A DNA stretch of 44,791 bases from Magnetospirillum sp. UT-4 (GCF_902729435.1 NZ_CACVCG010000056.1:2858-47648); one strand, 5' to 3'. Numbered from the stretch's first letter, positions 8,765 to 17,427 are shown. A program made the numbers and translations. Notes: generated by a model from the sequence alone, not told the origin.

Positions 8765-10345
8765 TCACCCGAACACCCCGTGAATGAACCATTTCGGCGG
8801 CGGGTCGGCGCCGAACAGGCCCTGGCGGAACAGCCAGAAGCGGCGCCCCTGCTGGTCCTCGACCAGGTAGTAGTCGCGCTCCGGCGCGGCGCGGCGCCAC
8901 CATTCGCAGGCGATGCGCTCGGCCCCGTCGGCGCGGGCGACGCGGTGGGTGCGCCGGCGCCAGCGGAACAGCACGGGGGGCGAATCGGGCACCGGCGCCA
9001 CCGCCTCCACCGGCTCGGGGTGGGAAAACAGGCGCAGCGGGCGGCGGGCCTCGGGCCAGGATTCGGGCGGCGGCGCGGCTGCCGCCGGCTGGGGCCGCAC
9101 CGCCCGCTCCGGCAGGTGGCTGCGATGGGGCGCCAGGCGGGCCACCTTGTCGAAGCCCAGCCGGTTGCCCAGGCTGTCGAGCAGGGGTGCCAACGTCGTA
9201 TCCTCCTGGGCCGCCTCCATTCCGCCCTGCTCGGGCGCCAGCGGCGCCACCTCGGGCGCGGCCACCGACAGCATCTCGATGCCGAAGCCGGTGTTCAGGC
9301 GGTCGAGCTTTTCCGCCAGCAGGCGCATCAGCGCCCGCGGGTCGCGCACCGGCCGGCCGGTGCCGGCCTCGACCCGCTGCACGCCGCCATCCACCCCGAA
9401 GGCCGCCACCTCCAGCCGGCGCAGCCCCAGATGCTCGGCCCCCAGGCGGCGGCACAGGCGGGCCACCAGGCGCCGGGTCGCCTCGGCCACGTCCTCGCGC
9501 CGGCCCATGGGCTCGGCGAAGGCGGCGTGCAGGCGGTGCGGCAGCGGCGGCCGGATGGGCGAGATGGGCTCGCCCTCGCTTCCCAGCGCCTGGCCCAACC
9601 GGCGCGCCACCTGGGGGCCGAAGCGGGCGGTCAGGGTGGCGGCGGGAATGGCGTAAAGGTCGCCGATGCGGCGCAGCCCCAGCCCGTCCAGGGTGGCCAG
9701 GACGGCGGCCGGCAGCCGCAGCGCCGCCAGCGGCAGCGGCGCCAGCATCCCACGCTGAGCCCCCGGCGGAACGATGGTGCGGCCATTGCCAAACCTCGAT
9801 ACCGCCCAGGCCGCCCCCGGCGTGTCGGCCAGCCCGGCGCGGGCGGCGAGGCCCAGGCGCGCCATGCGGGCCAGCAGGTGCTCCAGCAGCGCCGCCTCGC
9901 CGCCGAACAGATGGTCGCAGCCGGCGATGTCGAGCCAGACTCCGTCGGCGCCGTCCAGGGCGGTGAACGGGGTGTAGTGGCCGCAGCGTTCGGCCAGGGC
10001 CGCCAGCAGGGCCTGGTCGGCCTCGGGCTCGGCCGCCACCGCCTTCACCTCCGGCACCAGCGCCAGCGCATCGGCCAGACTCATCCCCGGCCCCAGCCCG
10101 GCCTGCGCCGCCGCCCGGTCCACCGCCGCCAGCCGCCGCAGGCCGGCATTGGTGACGGTGGTCACCAAGGGCTTTTGTTGGCCCTCGCCGGGCGCGGCCT
10201 CCGGCCGCTTGGCCGCCGCCTCAATGGCGGCTGCGGGCGCCTTGAGGCGCCCGTATCGTTGGCCCTCACCCGGCGTGGCGCAGCGGCGGTGCAGCCGGTC
10301 GGTCGGCAGGCGCGGCAGCCACAGCGAAACCACCCGTCGCATCAT
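8765..10345 (-). CDS. imuB: ImuB, Y-family-like translesion factor, with an in-frame repeat insertion
   Basis: A 526-residue Y-family homologue that acts as a hub in the mutasome, tying ImuA and DnaE2 to the sliding clamp. The N-terminus (RRVVSLWLPRLPTDRL) and the AAVDRAAAQAGLGPGMSLADA block are typical. The finger-palm region reads DGVWLDIAGCDHLFGGE, without the SIDE acidic pair of active Y-family polymerases, consistent with a non-catalytic role. RRPLRLF near residue 433 resembles a clamp-binding motif. Residues about 21-56 are unusual: they are encoded by a three-hairpin repeat (10180-10284) and read as an Ala/Gly/Pro/Glu-rich insert between DRLHRR and KPLVTTV, flanked by near-duplicate TPGEGQ and APGEGQ. 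GGAG lies just before the paired ATGs at 10340-10345. The start overlaps the imuA end by 80 bases. Confidence 0.95.
   Translation of the reverse strand: MMRRVVSLWLPRLPTDRLHRRCATPGEGQRYGRLKAPAAAIEAAAKRPEAAPGEGQQKPLVTTVTNAGLRRLAAVDRAAAQAGLGPGMSLADALALVPEVKAVAAEPEADQALLAALAERCGHYTPFTALDGADGVWLDIAGCDHLFGGEAALLEHLLARMARLGLAARAGLADTPGAAWAVSRFGNGRTIVPPGAQRGMLAPLPLAALRLPAAVLATLDGLGLRRIGDLYAIPAATLTARFGPQVARRLGQALGSEGEPISPIRPPLPHRLHAAFAEPMGRREDVAEATRRLVARLCRRLGAEHLGLRRLEVAAFGVDGGVQRVEAGTGRPVRDPRALMRLLAEKLDRLNTGFGIEMLSVAAPEVAPLAPEQGGMEAAQEDTTLAPLLDSLGNRLGFDKVARLAPHRSHLPERAVRPQPAAAAPPPESWPEARRPLRLFSHPEPVEAVAPVPDSPPVLFRWRRRTHRVARADGAERIACEWWRRAAPERDYYLVEDQQGRRFWLFRQGLFGADPPPKWFIHGVFG
10180..10284. repeat. 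Three-hairpin element, copy A, inserted in frame in imuB
   Basis: Read on the plus strand this copy has three consecutive stem-loops. They are GCGGCC-TCC-GGCCGC (10194-10208), GCCGCC-TCAAT-GGCGGC (10215-10231) and CGGGCGCC-TTGA-GGCGCCCG (10234-10253). The flanks are near-direct repeats, TTGGCCCTCGCCGGGCG and TTGGCCCTCACCCGGCG. It lines up with copy B at 41089-41190 over about 100 bases. It codes for part of ImuB on the minus strand, and its right flank contains the stop codon of imuA (10266-10268). Confidence 0.85.
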
Positions 10346-11012
10346 CCCACTCCAGCTCCCAGGCCGTTCCCTCTTCGCCCAGTCCGCGGCCGCGGCAGCG
10401 CAGCAGCTCGACCCGCCAGCGCCAGGCGCCGACGCCCAGCCGGGGCGGCGCCGTGCTGGGGGCGGCCGCCACCCGCCAGCGGGTCACCGCCGGCCCCGAG
10501 GCCGAGGCCGCCCCCAGCGCCAGCACGGCGACGCCCGAGCCCCGGGCCGCCAGCTGCAGCCGGCGGGCGGCGGTAAGATCGAGACCGCGCACCTCGCCCA
10601 GCACCGCCGCCAGGCCGGAACAGCGCGCCCCTTCCTCCATGGCCCACAGGGCCTCGGCCGGTCTGCGGGCCAGCGCCACCACCAGCCGCTCCGGGGTCAG
10701 GCCGAAGGCGGCCAGGCCGGGAGCGTAAAGGTCGGGCCGCGCCGCCACCCACAGCACCGGGCGTCCGCGCGCACCCGCCACCCGCCCCAGCAAGGCGGCG
10801 GCGAAGGCGGTGGCGGCGCCGTCCTCGACGCCATCGACGGGAGCCGCCACCACCTCGTGCAGGCAGCCCAGCGGCAGCCCGCCCCACGGCAGCACCCGGT
10901 CCAGCGCCGCCACCCCCAACGCCACCACGCCGCCGGCCGCGCCCCGGCCGATTCCTTCCAGGGCGGCGACGCGCGAGCGCAGACGGGCAAGCAAGGCGGG
11001 CGATGCGGACAT
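10266..11012 (-). CDS. imuA: ImuA, RecA-like mutasome protein
   Basis: A 248-residue RecA/SulA-related protein, the first gene of the mutasome cassette, needed with ImuB for damage-induced mutagenesis by DnaE2. Visible family features are the N-terminal helix LLARLRSRVAALE, the block LPWGGLPLGCLHEVVA, PVLWVAARPDLYAPGLAAFGL and the RRLQLAARGSGVAVLALG segment. No clear Walker A motif is visible. The ATG at 11010-11012 is chosen because an upstream in-frame ATG (11051) would put codons through the LexA box. The end lies in the repeat copy inside imuB, so the last few residues may be repeat-derived. Confidence 0.93.
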   Translation of the reverse strand: MSASPALLARLRSRVAALEGIGRGAAGGVVALGVAALDRVLPWGGLPLGCLHEVVAAPVDGVEDGAATAFAAALLGRVAGARGRPVLWVAARPDLYAPGLAAFGLTPERLVVALARRPAEALWAMEEGARCSGLAAVLGEVRGLDLTAARRLQLAARGSGVAVLALGAASASGPAVTRWRVAAAPSTAPPRLGVGAWRWRVELLRCRGRGLGEEGTAWELEWDDATGGFAVAAAPADRPAAPPLRHAG

Positions 11013-11027
11013 GGCCGGGCTCCCTAT

Positions 11028-11042
11028 GTTCGAAGAATGTTC
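11028..11042 (-). promoter_or_regulatory. LexA (SOS) box for imuA-imuB-dnaE2
   Basis: GTTC-GAAGAAT-GTTC on the plus strand (GAAC-N7-GAAC on the minus strand) matches the alphaproteobacterial LexA operator GTTC-N7-GTTC exactly. It ends 16 bases before the imuA start codon. A further half-site (GAAC, 11046-11049) makes an overlapping GTTC-TAG-GAAC palindrome. Confidence 0.88.
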
Positions 11043-11073
11043 TAGGAACATCGGTGACGGGAGTCAAGCGGAC

Positions 11074-11379
11074 TCACCCTTCGCGCAAGGCTTCGGGCAA
11101 GTCGCGCGCGCCGTGCAGGACCCTCAAGACCAAAGGCGGGCGAGGGGCCGCATCGTAGACCAGGACATAGGGAAATCCGGCCAGGACCAGGAAGCGCACC
11201 GGCGGATCGGCCAGGGCCGGGCGCTCCGCGCCCAATTCGGGGTGCTCGCCGAGCCGGTGGGCGGCCCGGGCCACACTCTCCCGTAGCGCCAACGCCGCAG
11301 CCGGATTGTCGCGGGCGATCCAGCCCACCGCCTCGACCAGGTCGCGCTTGGCCTGGGGCGCGAAGACCGCCGGCTTCAC
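11074..11379 (-). CDS. parE: ParE/RelE-superfamily toxin
   Basis: A 101-residue small basic protein of the ParE/RelE fold. Family signs are the N-terminal APQAKRDLVEAVGWIARDN, which matches the usual AxxDLxxIxxYIA pattern, and the C-terminal strand pattern VRFLVLAGFPYVLVYDAAPRPPLVLRVLHG. ParE-type toxins poison DNA gyrase, while RelE types cut mRNA on ribosomes; the sequence resembles ParE more. It overlaps the antitoxin gene by four bases (ATGA), the normal antitoxin-first order. It sits directly upstream of the SOS box of imuA, in the same orientation, so read-through from the pair could enter the mutasome genes. Confidence 0.88.
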   Translation of the reverse strand: MKPAVFAPQAKRDLVEAVGWIARDNPAAALALRESVARAAHRLGEHPELGAERPALADPPVRFLVLAGFPYVLVYDAAPRPPLVLRVLHGARDLPEALREG

Positions 11380-11627
11380 TCCGCGGTCCCGCCCATGGCC
11401 CCGTCCATCGCCGCCAGCACGTCGGCCAGGTCATGGCTGCCGTCGCGCACCGCCTCGTCGCGCACCGCGTCGAGCATGGCGTTGAAGCGGCGGCGCTGCT
11501 CGTCGGCGTCCTGCAGCAGGCGCAGGCCGGCCCGCACCACCTCGCTGACGTTGTTGTAGCGCCCGCCCTCGACGCAGGCCCGCGCGAAAGCCTCGAGATC
11601 CGGCGTGAGATGAACGTTGGTCGCCAT
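11376..11627 (-). CDS. parD: ParD-type ribbon-helix-helix antitoxin
   Basis: An 83-residue antitoxin. The N-terminus has the ribbon-helix-helix pattern of ParD (TNVHLTPDLEAFARACVEGGRYNNVSEVVRAGLRLLQ), in which the strand contacts DNA and the NNVSEVVRAGL helix is diagnostic. The acidic C-terminal half would wrap the toxin. The ATG at 11625-11627 is chosen because it opens the ribbon strand; a longer reading from 11684 would run through the operator. It is probably autoregulated through the palindrome at 11638-11656. Confidence 0.9.
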   Translation of the reverse strand: MATNVHLTPDLEAFARACVEGGRYNNVSEVVRAGLRLLQDADEQRRRFNAMLDAVRDEAVRDGSHDLADVLAAMDGAMGGTAE

Positions 11628-11637
11628 GGCAGCCTCA

Positions 11638-11656
11638 TATGTCAAACCTTGACATA
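11638..11656. promoter_or_regulatory. Palindromic operator of the parD-parE pair
   Basis: The perfect inverted repeat TATGTCAA-ACC-TTGACATA lies 10 bases before the antitoxin start. It is AT-rich in a GC-rich region and fits ribbon-helix-helix autoregulation. It also contains TTGACA on the plus strand and TATGTCAA on the minus strand, so it may overlap promoter elements. Confidence 0.65.
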
Positions 11657-11792
11657 GAATAGGGTTCCCCCGCTCCGGCCGCAAGCCCGCGCCCCTACCC
11701 CCTCCGGCGCCGCCGCCACCCCCTCTGCGCCTCCCCCGGCGGGCGCCGCTTCCCCTAGCCTGGGGCGGTCGTCACCTGCCGCCGGGAGCGCC

Positions 11793-13439
11793 ATGACCGC
11801 CCATGCCGACCTCGCCCGCCTGCTGATCGAGACCGGCTGCCTGGATGCCGCCCGGCTGGAGCGGGCCATGCTGCTGGCCACCGAGAGCGGCGAGCCGCTG
11901 CCGCTGGTGCTGGCCCGCCTGGGGCTGGTGCCCGAGCCCGAGACCGCCCGCCTGCTCGCCCGGCTGCACCGCCTCGAGCTGGCCCGGACCTGGCCCGAGG
12001 CGCCGGTGGTGCCGCTGCCCGCCCGCTTCCTGCGCGAGGTCCGGGCGGTGCCGGTGGGCGAGGACGGCGACGTGCTGCTGGTGGCGGTGGCCGACCCCGC
12101 CGACGACTATCCGGTGGCCGCCATCGCCCACGCCACCGGCCGCCCGGTGGTCTCCCTGGTCGCCACCCCCACCGACATCGAGGCCGCCATCGAGCGCCTC
12201 TACGGCGGCACCGCGCCGGTCCAGGCGGCCGATGCCGCCGCCGAGATCGAGGACGTCGCCCGCCTCAAGGACCTGGCCGCCGAGGCGCCGGTGATCCGCC
12301 TGGTCAACGCCCTGATCGCCCGCGCCGTGGACCAGCGGGCCAGCGACATCCACATCGAGCCCACCGAATCCGAGCCGGTGGTGCGCCTGCGCGTCGACGG
12401 CGTGCTGCGCCCCGCCGAGGCGCCGCCGCGCCGGCTGCTGGCGGCGGTGGTGTCGCGCATCAAGATCATGGCCCGCCTCGACATCGCCGAGCGCCGGCTG
12501 CCCCAGGACGGCCGCACCCGGCTGTCGGTGCGCGGCCGCGACGTCGATCTGCGGGTCTCGACCCTGCCGGCCATCCACGGCGAGAGCGTGGTGCTGCGCA
12601 TCCTCGACCGTTCGGCGGTGGCCCTCGACCTGGCCGCGCTGGGCCTGGCCGGCGAACCGCTGGCGGCCTGGCGCGCCCTGCTGGCCCGGCCCAACAGCAT
12701 CGCCCTGGTCACCGGCCCCACCGGCTCGGGCAAGACCACCACGCTCTATGCCTCGCTGAGCGAGCTGGACCGCAGCGAGGCCAAGGTGGTGACCGTCGAG
12801 GACCCGGTGGAGTACCACCTGGCCGGCATCACCCAGATCCAGGTGCAGCCGCGCATCGGGCTGGATTTCGCCGCCGTGCTGCGCGGCGTGCTGCGCCACG
12901 ATCCCGACGTGGTGATGATCGGCGAGATCCGCGACCTGGAGACCGCCGAGATCGCCGTGCAGGCGGCGCTGACCGGGCATCTGGTGCTGTCGACGCTGCA
13001 CACCAGCTCGGCCGCCGGCACCATCGCCCGCCTGCTCGACATGGGGGTGCCTGAATACCTGATCGCCAGCGCGTTGAGCGGTATCGCCGCCCAGCGGCTG
13101 GTGCGCACCCTGTGCCCGGCCTGCCGCCAGCCCTATGAGCCGGCGCCCGAGCTGGCGGCCCGTCTCGGGTTGGAATGGCCGGTCCGCCTGTGGCGCCCGG
13201 TGGGCTGCGACGAATGCGGCGGTTCGGGCTACCGCGGCCGCACCACGGTGATCGAGGTGCTGACCCTGACCGAGCCGCTGCGCCGGCTGGTGCTGGCCCG
13301 CACCGACGCCGCCGCCCTGGCCCGCGCCGCCGCCGCCGAGGGCATGCGGCCGATCCTGGAGGACGGGCTGGCCAAGGCGCTGGCGGGGGTGACCTCGCTG
13401 GCCGAAGTGCTGCGCCTGACCGGCGATGGGGAGTCCTGA
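11793..13439 (+). CDS. gspE: Type II secretion ATPase GspE
   Basis: A 548-residue cytoplasmic hexameric ATPase that powers pseudopilus assembly. Residues 1-150 form the N1E/MshEN-like domain that docks to GspL. RASDIHIEP marks the N2E domain. The Walker A motif GPTGSGKTTT begins at residue 308, followed by the Asp box VTVEDPVEY, Walker B DPDVVMIGEIRD and the His box LSTLHTS. A zinc-binding tetracysteine module typical of GspE is present (C441, C444, C472, C475). GGGAG at 11783-11787 sets the start. It is the first gene of a tightly packed operon that runs to gspK. Confidence 0.97.
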   Translation: MTAHADLARLLIETGCLDAARLERAMLLATESGEPLPLVLARLGLVPEPETARLLARLHRLELARTWPEAPVVPLPARFLREVRAVPVGEDGDVLLVAVADPADDYPVAAIAHATGRPVVSLVATPTDIEAAIERLYGGTAPVQAADAAAEIEDVARLKDLAAEAPVIRLVNALIARAVDQRASDIHIEPTESEPVVRLRVDGVLRPAEAPPRRLLAAVVSRIKIMARLDIAERRLPQDGRTRLSVRGRDVDLRVSTLPAIHGESVVLRILDRSAVALDLAALGLAGEPLAAWRALLARPNSIALVTGPTGSGKTTTLYASLSELDRSEAKVVTVEDPVEYHLAGITQIQVQPRIGLDFAAVLRGVLRHDPDVVMIGEIRDLETAEIAVQAALTGHLVLSTLHTSSAAGTIARLLDMGVPEYLIASALSGIAAQRLVRTLCPACRQPYEPAPELAARLGLEWPVRLWRPVGCDECGGSGYRGRTTVIEVLTLTEPLRRLVLARTDAAALARAAAAEGMRPILEDGLAKALAGVTSLAEVLRLTGDGES

Positions 13440-13443
13440 GCCG

Positions 13444-14652
13444 ATGCCCGGCTTCCGCTACCGCGTGCTGACCGAAGAGGGCGAGGTGGGCGAGGGCGTG
13501 CTGCACGCCGCCGACCGCGCCGCCGCGCTGGCCCATTTCCGCACCCTGGGGCAGGTGCCGCTGGCCCTGCGGCCGGCCGGCGGAGTGATCCAGCGTCTGG
13601 CGGCGGGGCTGGGGCGCCGCACCGATCCGCGCGCCCTGCCGCTGGCGGTGCGCCAGCTCGCCACCCTGGCCGAGGCCGGGCTGCCGCTCGACCGGGCGCT
13701 GGACTTCGCCGCCGCCAGCGCCGCCGACGAGGCCGCCCGCGCCGCCCTGTCGCGGGCCCGCGAGCGCCTGAAGGGGGGCGCCACCCTGGCCGATGCCCTG
13801 GCCGCCGAGCCGGGGCTGTTTCCCGCCGCCGCCATCGCCATGGTGCGGGCCGGCGAGGCCGGCGGCGCCCTGGCCCCGGTGCTGGCCCGCCTCGCCGAAT
13901 ACCTCGACCGGGTCCAGGCGGCGCGGCGCCAGCTCGCCACCGCCATGATCTATCCGGTGGTGCTGCTGGCGACCGCGGTGGCCATCATGGCGGTCATGGC
14001 GACGGTGGTGCTGCCGCAATTCGCCTCGATGTTCGCCGAGGCCGGCGACCGCCTGCCGTGGCCGGCGCGGGCCGCCATGGCCGGCTCCGAGCTGGTGCGC
14101 GACTGGGGCGGGGCGGCGCTGCTGGGCCTGGCGGCGGCGGCGGTCACGGCCTTGCGCGCCCTCGACGATCCCGGCCGCCGCCTGCACTTCGACGCCCTGG
14201 TGCTGACCCTGCCCGGCATCGGCGGACTGGTCCGCCGCGCCGAGGCCGCCCGCTTCGCCCGCACCCTGGCGGCGCTGCTGGGCAACGGAGTGACGCCGCT
14301 GGCGGCACTGGCCATCGTCGCCGACGTGCTGGGCAACCGGGCGCTGAGGGGCCGGCTGGACGAGCTGGCGGCGGGGCTGAAGGAGGGTCAGGGCCTGGCC
14401 GAGCCGCTGGCCCGCCTCGATTTGCTGCCGCCCATGGCGCTGCAGCTGGTGCGCCTGGGCGAGGAGACCGGCCGGCTGGATGCCATGCTGGGACGCGCCG
14501 CCGACATGCTGGAGGCCGAGCTGAAGGAGAGCACGGCACGGCTGGTGGGTCTGGCGACGCCGCTGCTGACGGTGGTCCTTGGCGCCGCCGTCGCCGCCAT
14601 CATCGCCGCCGTGCTGTCGGCGTTGCTGTCCGTCTACGACCTGCCGGGATGA
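13444..14652 (+). CDS. gspF: Type II secretion inner-membrane platform protein GspF
   Basis: A 402-residue polytopic protein with two GspF domains (about residues 60-190 and 265-390) and three membrane segments. One segment is MIYPVVLLATAVAIMAVMATVV; the last is near the C-terminus (TPLLTVVLGAAVAAIIAAVLSAL). Conserved motifs include AGLPLDRALDFAA and MVRAGEAGGALAPVLARLA. The ATG at 13444 is preferred over the one at 13426 because GGGGAG at 13429-13434 gives a proper ribosome site and avoids overlap with gspE. It overlaps the next gene by four bases. Confidence 0.96.
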   Translation: MPGFRYRVLTEEGEVGEGVLHAADRAAALAHFRTLGQVPLALRPAGGVIQRLAAGLGRRTDPRALPLAVRQLATLAEAGLPLDRALDFAAASAADEAARAALSRARERLKGGATLADALAAEPGLFPAAAIAMVRAGEAGGALAPVLARLAEYLDRVQAARRQLATAMIYPVVLLATAVAIMAVMATVVLPQFASMFAEAGDRLPWPARAAMAGSELVRDWGGAALLGLAAAAVTALRALDDPGRRLHFDALVLTLPGIGGLVRRAEAARFARTLAALLGNGVTPLAALAIVADVLGNRALRGRLDELAAGLKEGQGLAEPLARLDLLPPMALQLVRLGEETGRLDAMLGRAADMLEAELKESTARLVGLATPLLTVVLGAAVAAIIAAVLSALLSVYDLPG

Positions 14653-15005
14653 ATTTCATGACCGGCCGCGACGGCTTCACCGTGCTGGAATCGCTGGTCG
14701 CCATGGCCATCCTGGCGGCGGGGCTGGCGGCGGTGCTGCAGGCGGCGGCCGGGGCGCTGGACGGCGTCGCCCGTGCCCGCGCTTTGGGCCGCGCCGTCGA
14801 GGCGGCGCGCTCGGTGCTGGCCGCCGCGGCGGCCGAGGCGGTGCCGGAGGAGGGCCGCCGCGGCGGCCGCCTGCCCGGCGGTGCCGCCTGGAGCCTGCGG
14901 GCCGAGCCCGGCCCCGACGGAACGGTGCGACTCACCGTGGTGGCCGATGCCGGCCCGGGCGGGCGGGTGCGCCTGGTCACCCTGCGGCGCGGACGGGGAG
15001 GCTGA
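14649..15005 (+). CDS. gspI: Minor pseudopilin GspI
   Basis: A 118-residue type II pseudopilin. The prepilin peptidase site and N-terminal helix are clear: a short charged leader ending in DG, then FTVLESLVAMAILAAGLA, with the conserved Glu at +5. The pattern FTVLE-LVAMAIL with a short C-terminal domain best matches GspI, which nucleates the tip complex with GspJ and GspK. The ATG overlaps the gspF stop (ATGA); a second in-frame ATG at 14658 would shorten the leader. The gene lies where gspG and gspH are usually found, but it lacks the features of the major pseudopilin. Confidence 0.85.
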   Translation: MNFMTGRDGFTVLESLVAMAILAAGLAAVLQAAAGALDGVARARALGRAVEAARSVLAAAAAEAVPEEGRRGGRLPGGAAWSLRAEPGPDGTVRLTVVADAGPGGRVRLVTLRRGRGG

Positions 15006-15007
15006 CC

Positions 15008-15547
15008 ATGTCCAGGCAGGCCGGCTTCACCCTGATCGAGGTGCTGGCGGCCATGGCGCTGGCGGCCCTGGCCAGCCTGATCCTGGCCGCCGCCACCGCC
15101 ACCCTGCAGCGGGGCTGGCGGGCGGTGGCCGCCAACGGCCCCGAGGTGGCGATGGAGAGTCTGCGCCGCCACCTCGCCCAGATGCTGCCCGAGGCCCCCG
15201 ACGCGGCCGGCTTCGTCGGCGGGCCGGACAGCATGCATTTCCTCGCCGCGTCGCCGGACCCCGGCGCGCCGCTGGTGCGGGTCGCGGTGGAGCGGCGCGG
15301 CGGCGCATTGGTGCTGATCACGGTGCCGCCCGAGGGCGGGGTAGCGGCCGAGCGCCGTCTGCTCAAGGACGTGCGGGCGGTGGAGTTCGCCTATCTCGGT
15401 GCCGCCGGCTGGACGCGGTCGTGGGACGATCCGCTCCATTTGCCGCGCCTGGTGCGGGTCGGGCTGGGCTTCGCCGATGCCCGCCTGCCGCGCCGCGAGC
15501 TGATGGCCGCTCCGGTGGTGGAATGGCCGGCCCTGGTGCCGCCATGA
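15008..15547 (+). CDS. gspJ: Minor pseudopilin GspJ
   Basis: A 179-residue pseudopilin. The peptidase site is QAG then FTLIEVLAAMALAALASLIL with Glu at +5. The longer C-terminal part (RLLKDVRAVEFAYLGAAGW, then LPRLVRVGLGF) fits GspJ, which forms the pseudopilus tip with GspI and GspK. It starts two bases after the gspI stop and overlaps gspL by four bases, so it is translationally coupled within the operon. Confidence 0.88.
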   Translation: MSRQAGFTLIEVLAAMALAALASLILAAATATLQRGWRAVAANGPEVAMESLRRHLAQMLPEAPDAAGFVGGPDSMHFLAASPDPGAPLVRVAVERRGGALVLITVPPEGGVAAERRLLKDVRAVEFAYLGAAGWTRSWDDPLHLPRLVRVGLGFADARLPRRELMAAPVVEWPALVPP

Positions 15548-16377
15548 GGGCCGATCTGCGCCGGTTCCTGGCCTGGTGGCAGGGCGAACTGGCGGCGCTG
15601 GTGCCGCCCGGCCTGGCGCGTCTCGGGCGGACCCGCCCGCTGCTGCCGCGCGACTCCGCGCTGGTGCGCCGCCTGACCCTGCCGCTGGCCGCCGAACAGG
15701 ATCTGCGCCGGGTGCTGGAATTCGAGATGGACCGCCTTACCCCGTTCACCGCCGACCAGCTGTGCTTCGACGCCCTGGTCGAGCGCCGCGACCCCGCCCG
15801 CGGGCATCTGGTCGTGCTGCTGGCGGCGGCGCCCCGGGCAAGGGCGGAGGCGGCGGCCGGGCGGGGGAGACTCGGCGTCGAGGGGCTGCCCGCCGCCATC
15901 GACCTGATGCGCGGCCGCCGCCGCCGGCCCGGCATTGCCCTCGCCGTCGTGGCGGCGCTGGCGGTGGCGGCGCTGGTGCTGCCGTTCCAGCGCCAGGCGG
16001 GGCGGCAGGCGGCGGCCGAGCAGCAATTGGAGACGGCGCGGGCCGCCGCCGCCGCCGCCGAGCGGCAGCGCCGCCAGGTGGACGGGCTGCTGGCGGCGGA
16101 ACGGCTGGCGGTCGGGCGCGGCGGCCGTCCCACCGCGCTGGAAACCGTCGAGGCGCTGTCCGTCCTGCTGCCCGACGATTGCTGGCTGCACTCCCTGACC
16201 CTTACCGCCGAGGGCCTGGAATTCGCCGCCACCGCCGCCGCTGCCGGCCAGGTGCTGCGGCTGGTCGAGGATTCGCCGCTGTTCGAGGCTGCCGTCTTCC
16301 GCGCCCCGGTCAGCAGCGACCCGGGCGTCGGCGACCGCTTCGCCCTGGCCGCCCGCTGGCAGGGGGAGAAACCATGA
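15544..16377 (+). CDS. gspL: GspL/PilN-like inner-membrane assembly protein
   Basis: A 277-residue bitopic protein. The cytoplasmic part (about 1-130) includes LTLPLAAEQDLRRVLEFEMDRLTPF, a segment common to GspL and PilN/PilM-type proteins that contact the ATPase. One membrane segment follows (IALAVVAALAVAALVLPF, about 134-151). A coiled coil rich in Ala/Glu/Arg comes next, then a small ferredoxin-like periplasmic domain (LETVEALSVLLPDDCWLHSL). It is shorter than classical GspL because the actin-like cytoplasmic domain is reduced. Position just before gspM supports the GspL assignment. Confidence 0.82.
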   Translation: MRADLRRFLAWWQGELAALVPPGLARLGRTRPLLPRDSALVRRLTLPLAAEQDLRRVLEFEMDRLTPFTADQLCFDALVERRDPARGHLVVLLAAAPRARAEAAAGRGRLGVEGLPAAIDLMRGRRRRPGIALAVVAALAVAALVLPFQRQAGRQAAAEQQLETARAAAAAAERQRRQVDGLLAAERLAVGRGGRPTALETVEALSVLLPDDCWLHSLTLTAEGLEFAATAAAAGQVLRLVEDSPLFEAAVFRAPVSSDPGVGDRFALAARWQGEKP

Positions 16378-16906
16378 TTCGGTCGCGGGCGGCGGCGGCG
16401 TTGGCCTTGGCGGTGGTGGCGGCGGCGCTGCCGCTGGCGGTGGGCGCGGCGCTGCTGTCGGCGTGGCGGGACGGCGAGGCGCGGCTGGCCGCCACCGAGG
16501 CCACCGCCCGGCGCCTGGAGACGGCCGCCGCCGCCGCGCCGGAGCTGGCGGAGCAGCGCGAGGCGCTGGCGGCGCGGCGCCGGGCCGGCGGCCTGCTGCT
16601 GCCCGGCGGCAGCGAGGCGCTGGCCGCCGCCGCCCTGCAAAACACCCTGAAGGCGGCGGTGGCCGAGGCCGGCGGCTCCCTGATCAGCACCCAGGCGCTG
16701 CCCGCCGCATCCACCGGCGGCCTCACGCGCATCGCCGTGCGGGCCCGCCTGGGCGCCGACCTGGCGGCCCTGCGCGCGGTGCTGCACGCCATCGATGCCG
16801 CCCGTCCGCCGCTGACGGTGGATCGGCTGGAGGTGCGCGCCCCGGCCGGCGGCGGCGGGCGCCTCGACATCCACCTGGACGTCGCCGGCTTCGCCGAGGC
16901 GACGCC

Positions 16907-16910
<4 letters not shown>
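16374..16910 (+). CDS. gspM: Type II secretion protein GspM (short form)
   Basis: A 178-residue inner-membrane protein with one N-terminal membrane segment (AAAALALAVVAAALPLAVGAA), a coiled coil (about 30-70) and a periplasmic ferredoxin-like domain. The domain includes LQNTLKAAVAEAGGSLIST, a feature of the short GspM family found with GspL/PilN-like partners. GspM pairs with GspL to form the platform linking GspE and GspF. It overlaps gspL and the next gene by four bases each. Confidence 0.85.
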
Positions 16911-17350
<440 letters not shown>

Positions 17351-17427
17351 GGCCGATGGCCGGCTGGGGCCGTCCGCCCATGCCCCGTACTCTCTGGGCC
17401 CGTTCCACCTGAACCGCCCGAGACCGG

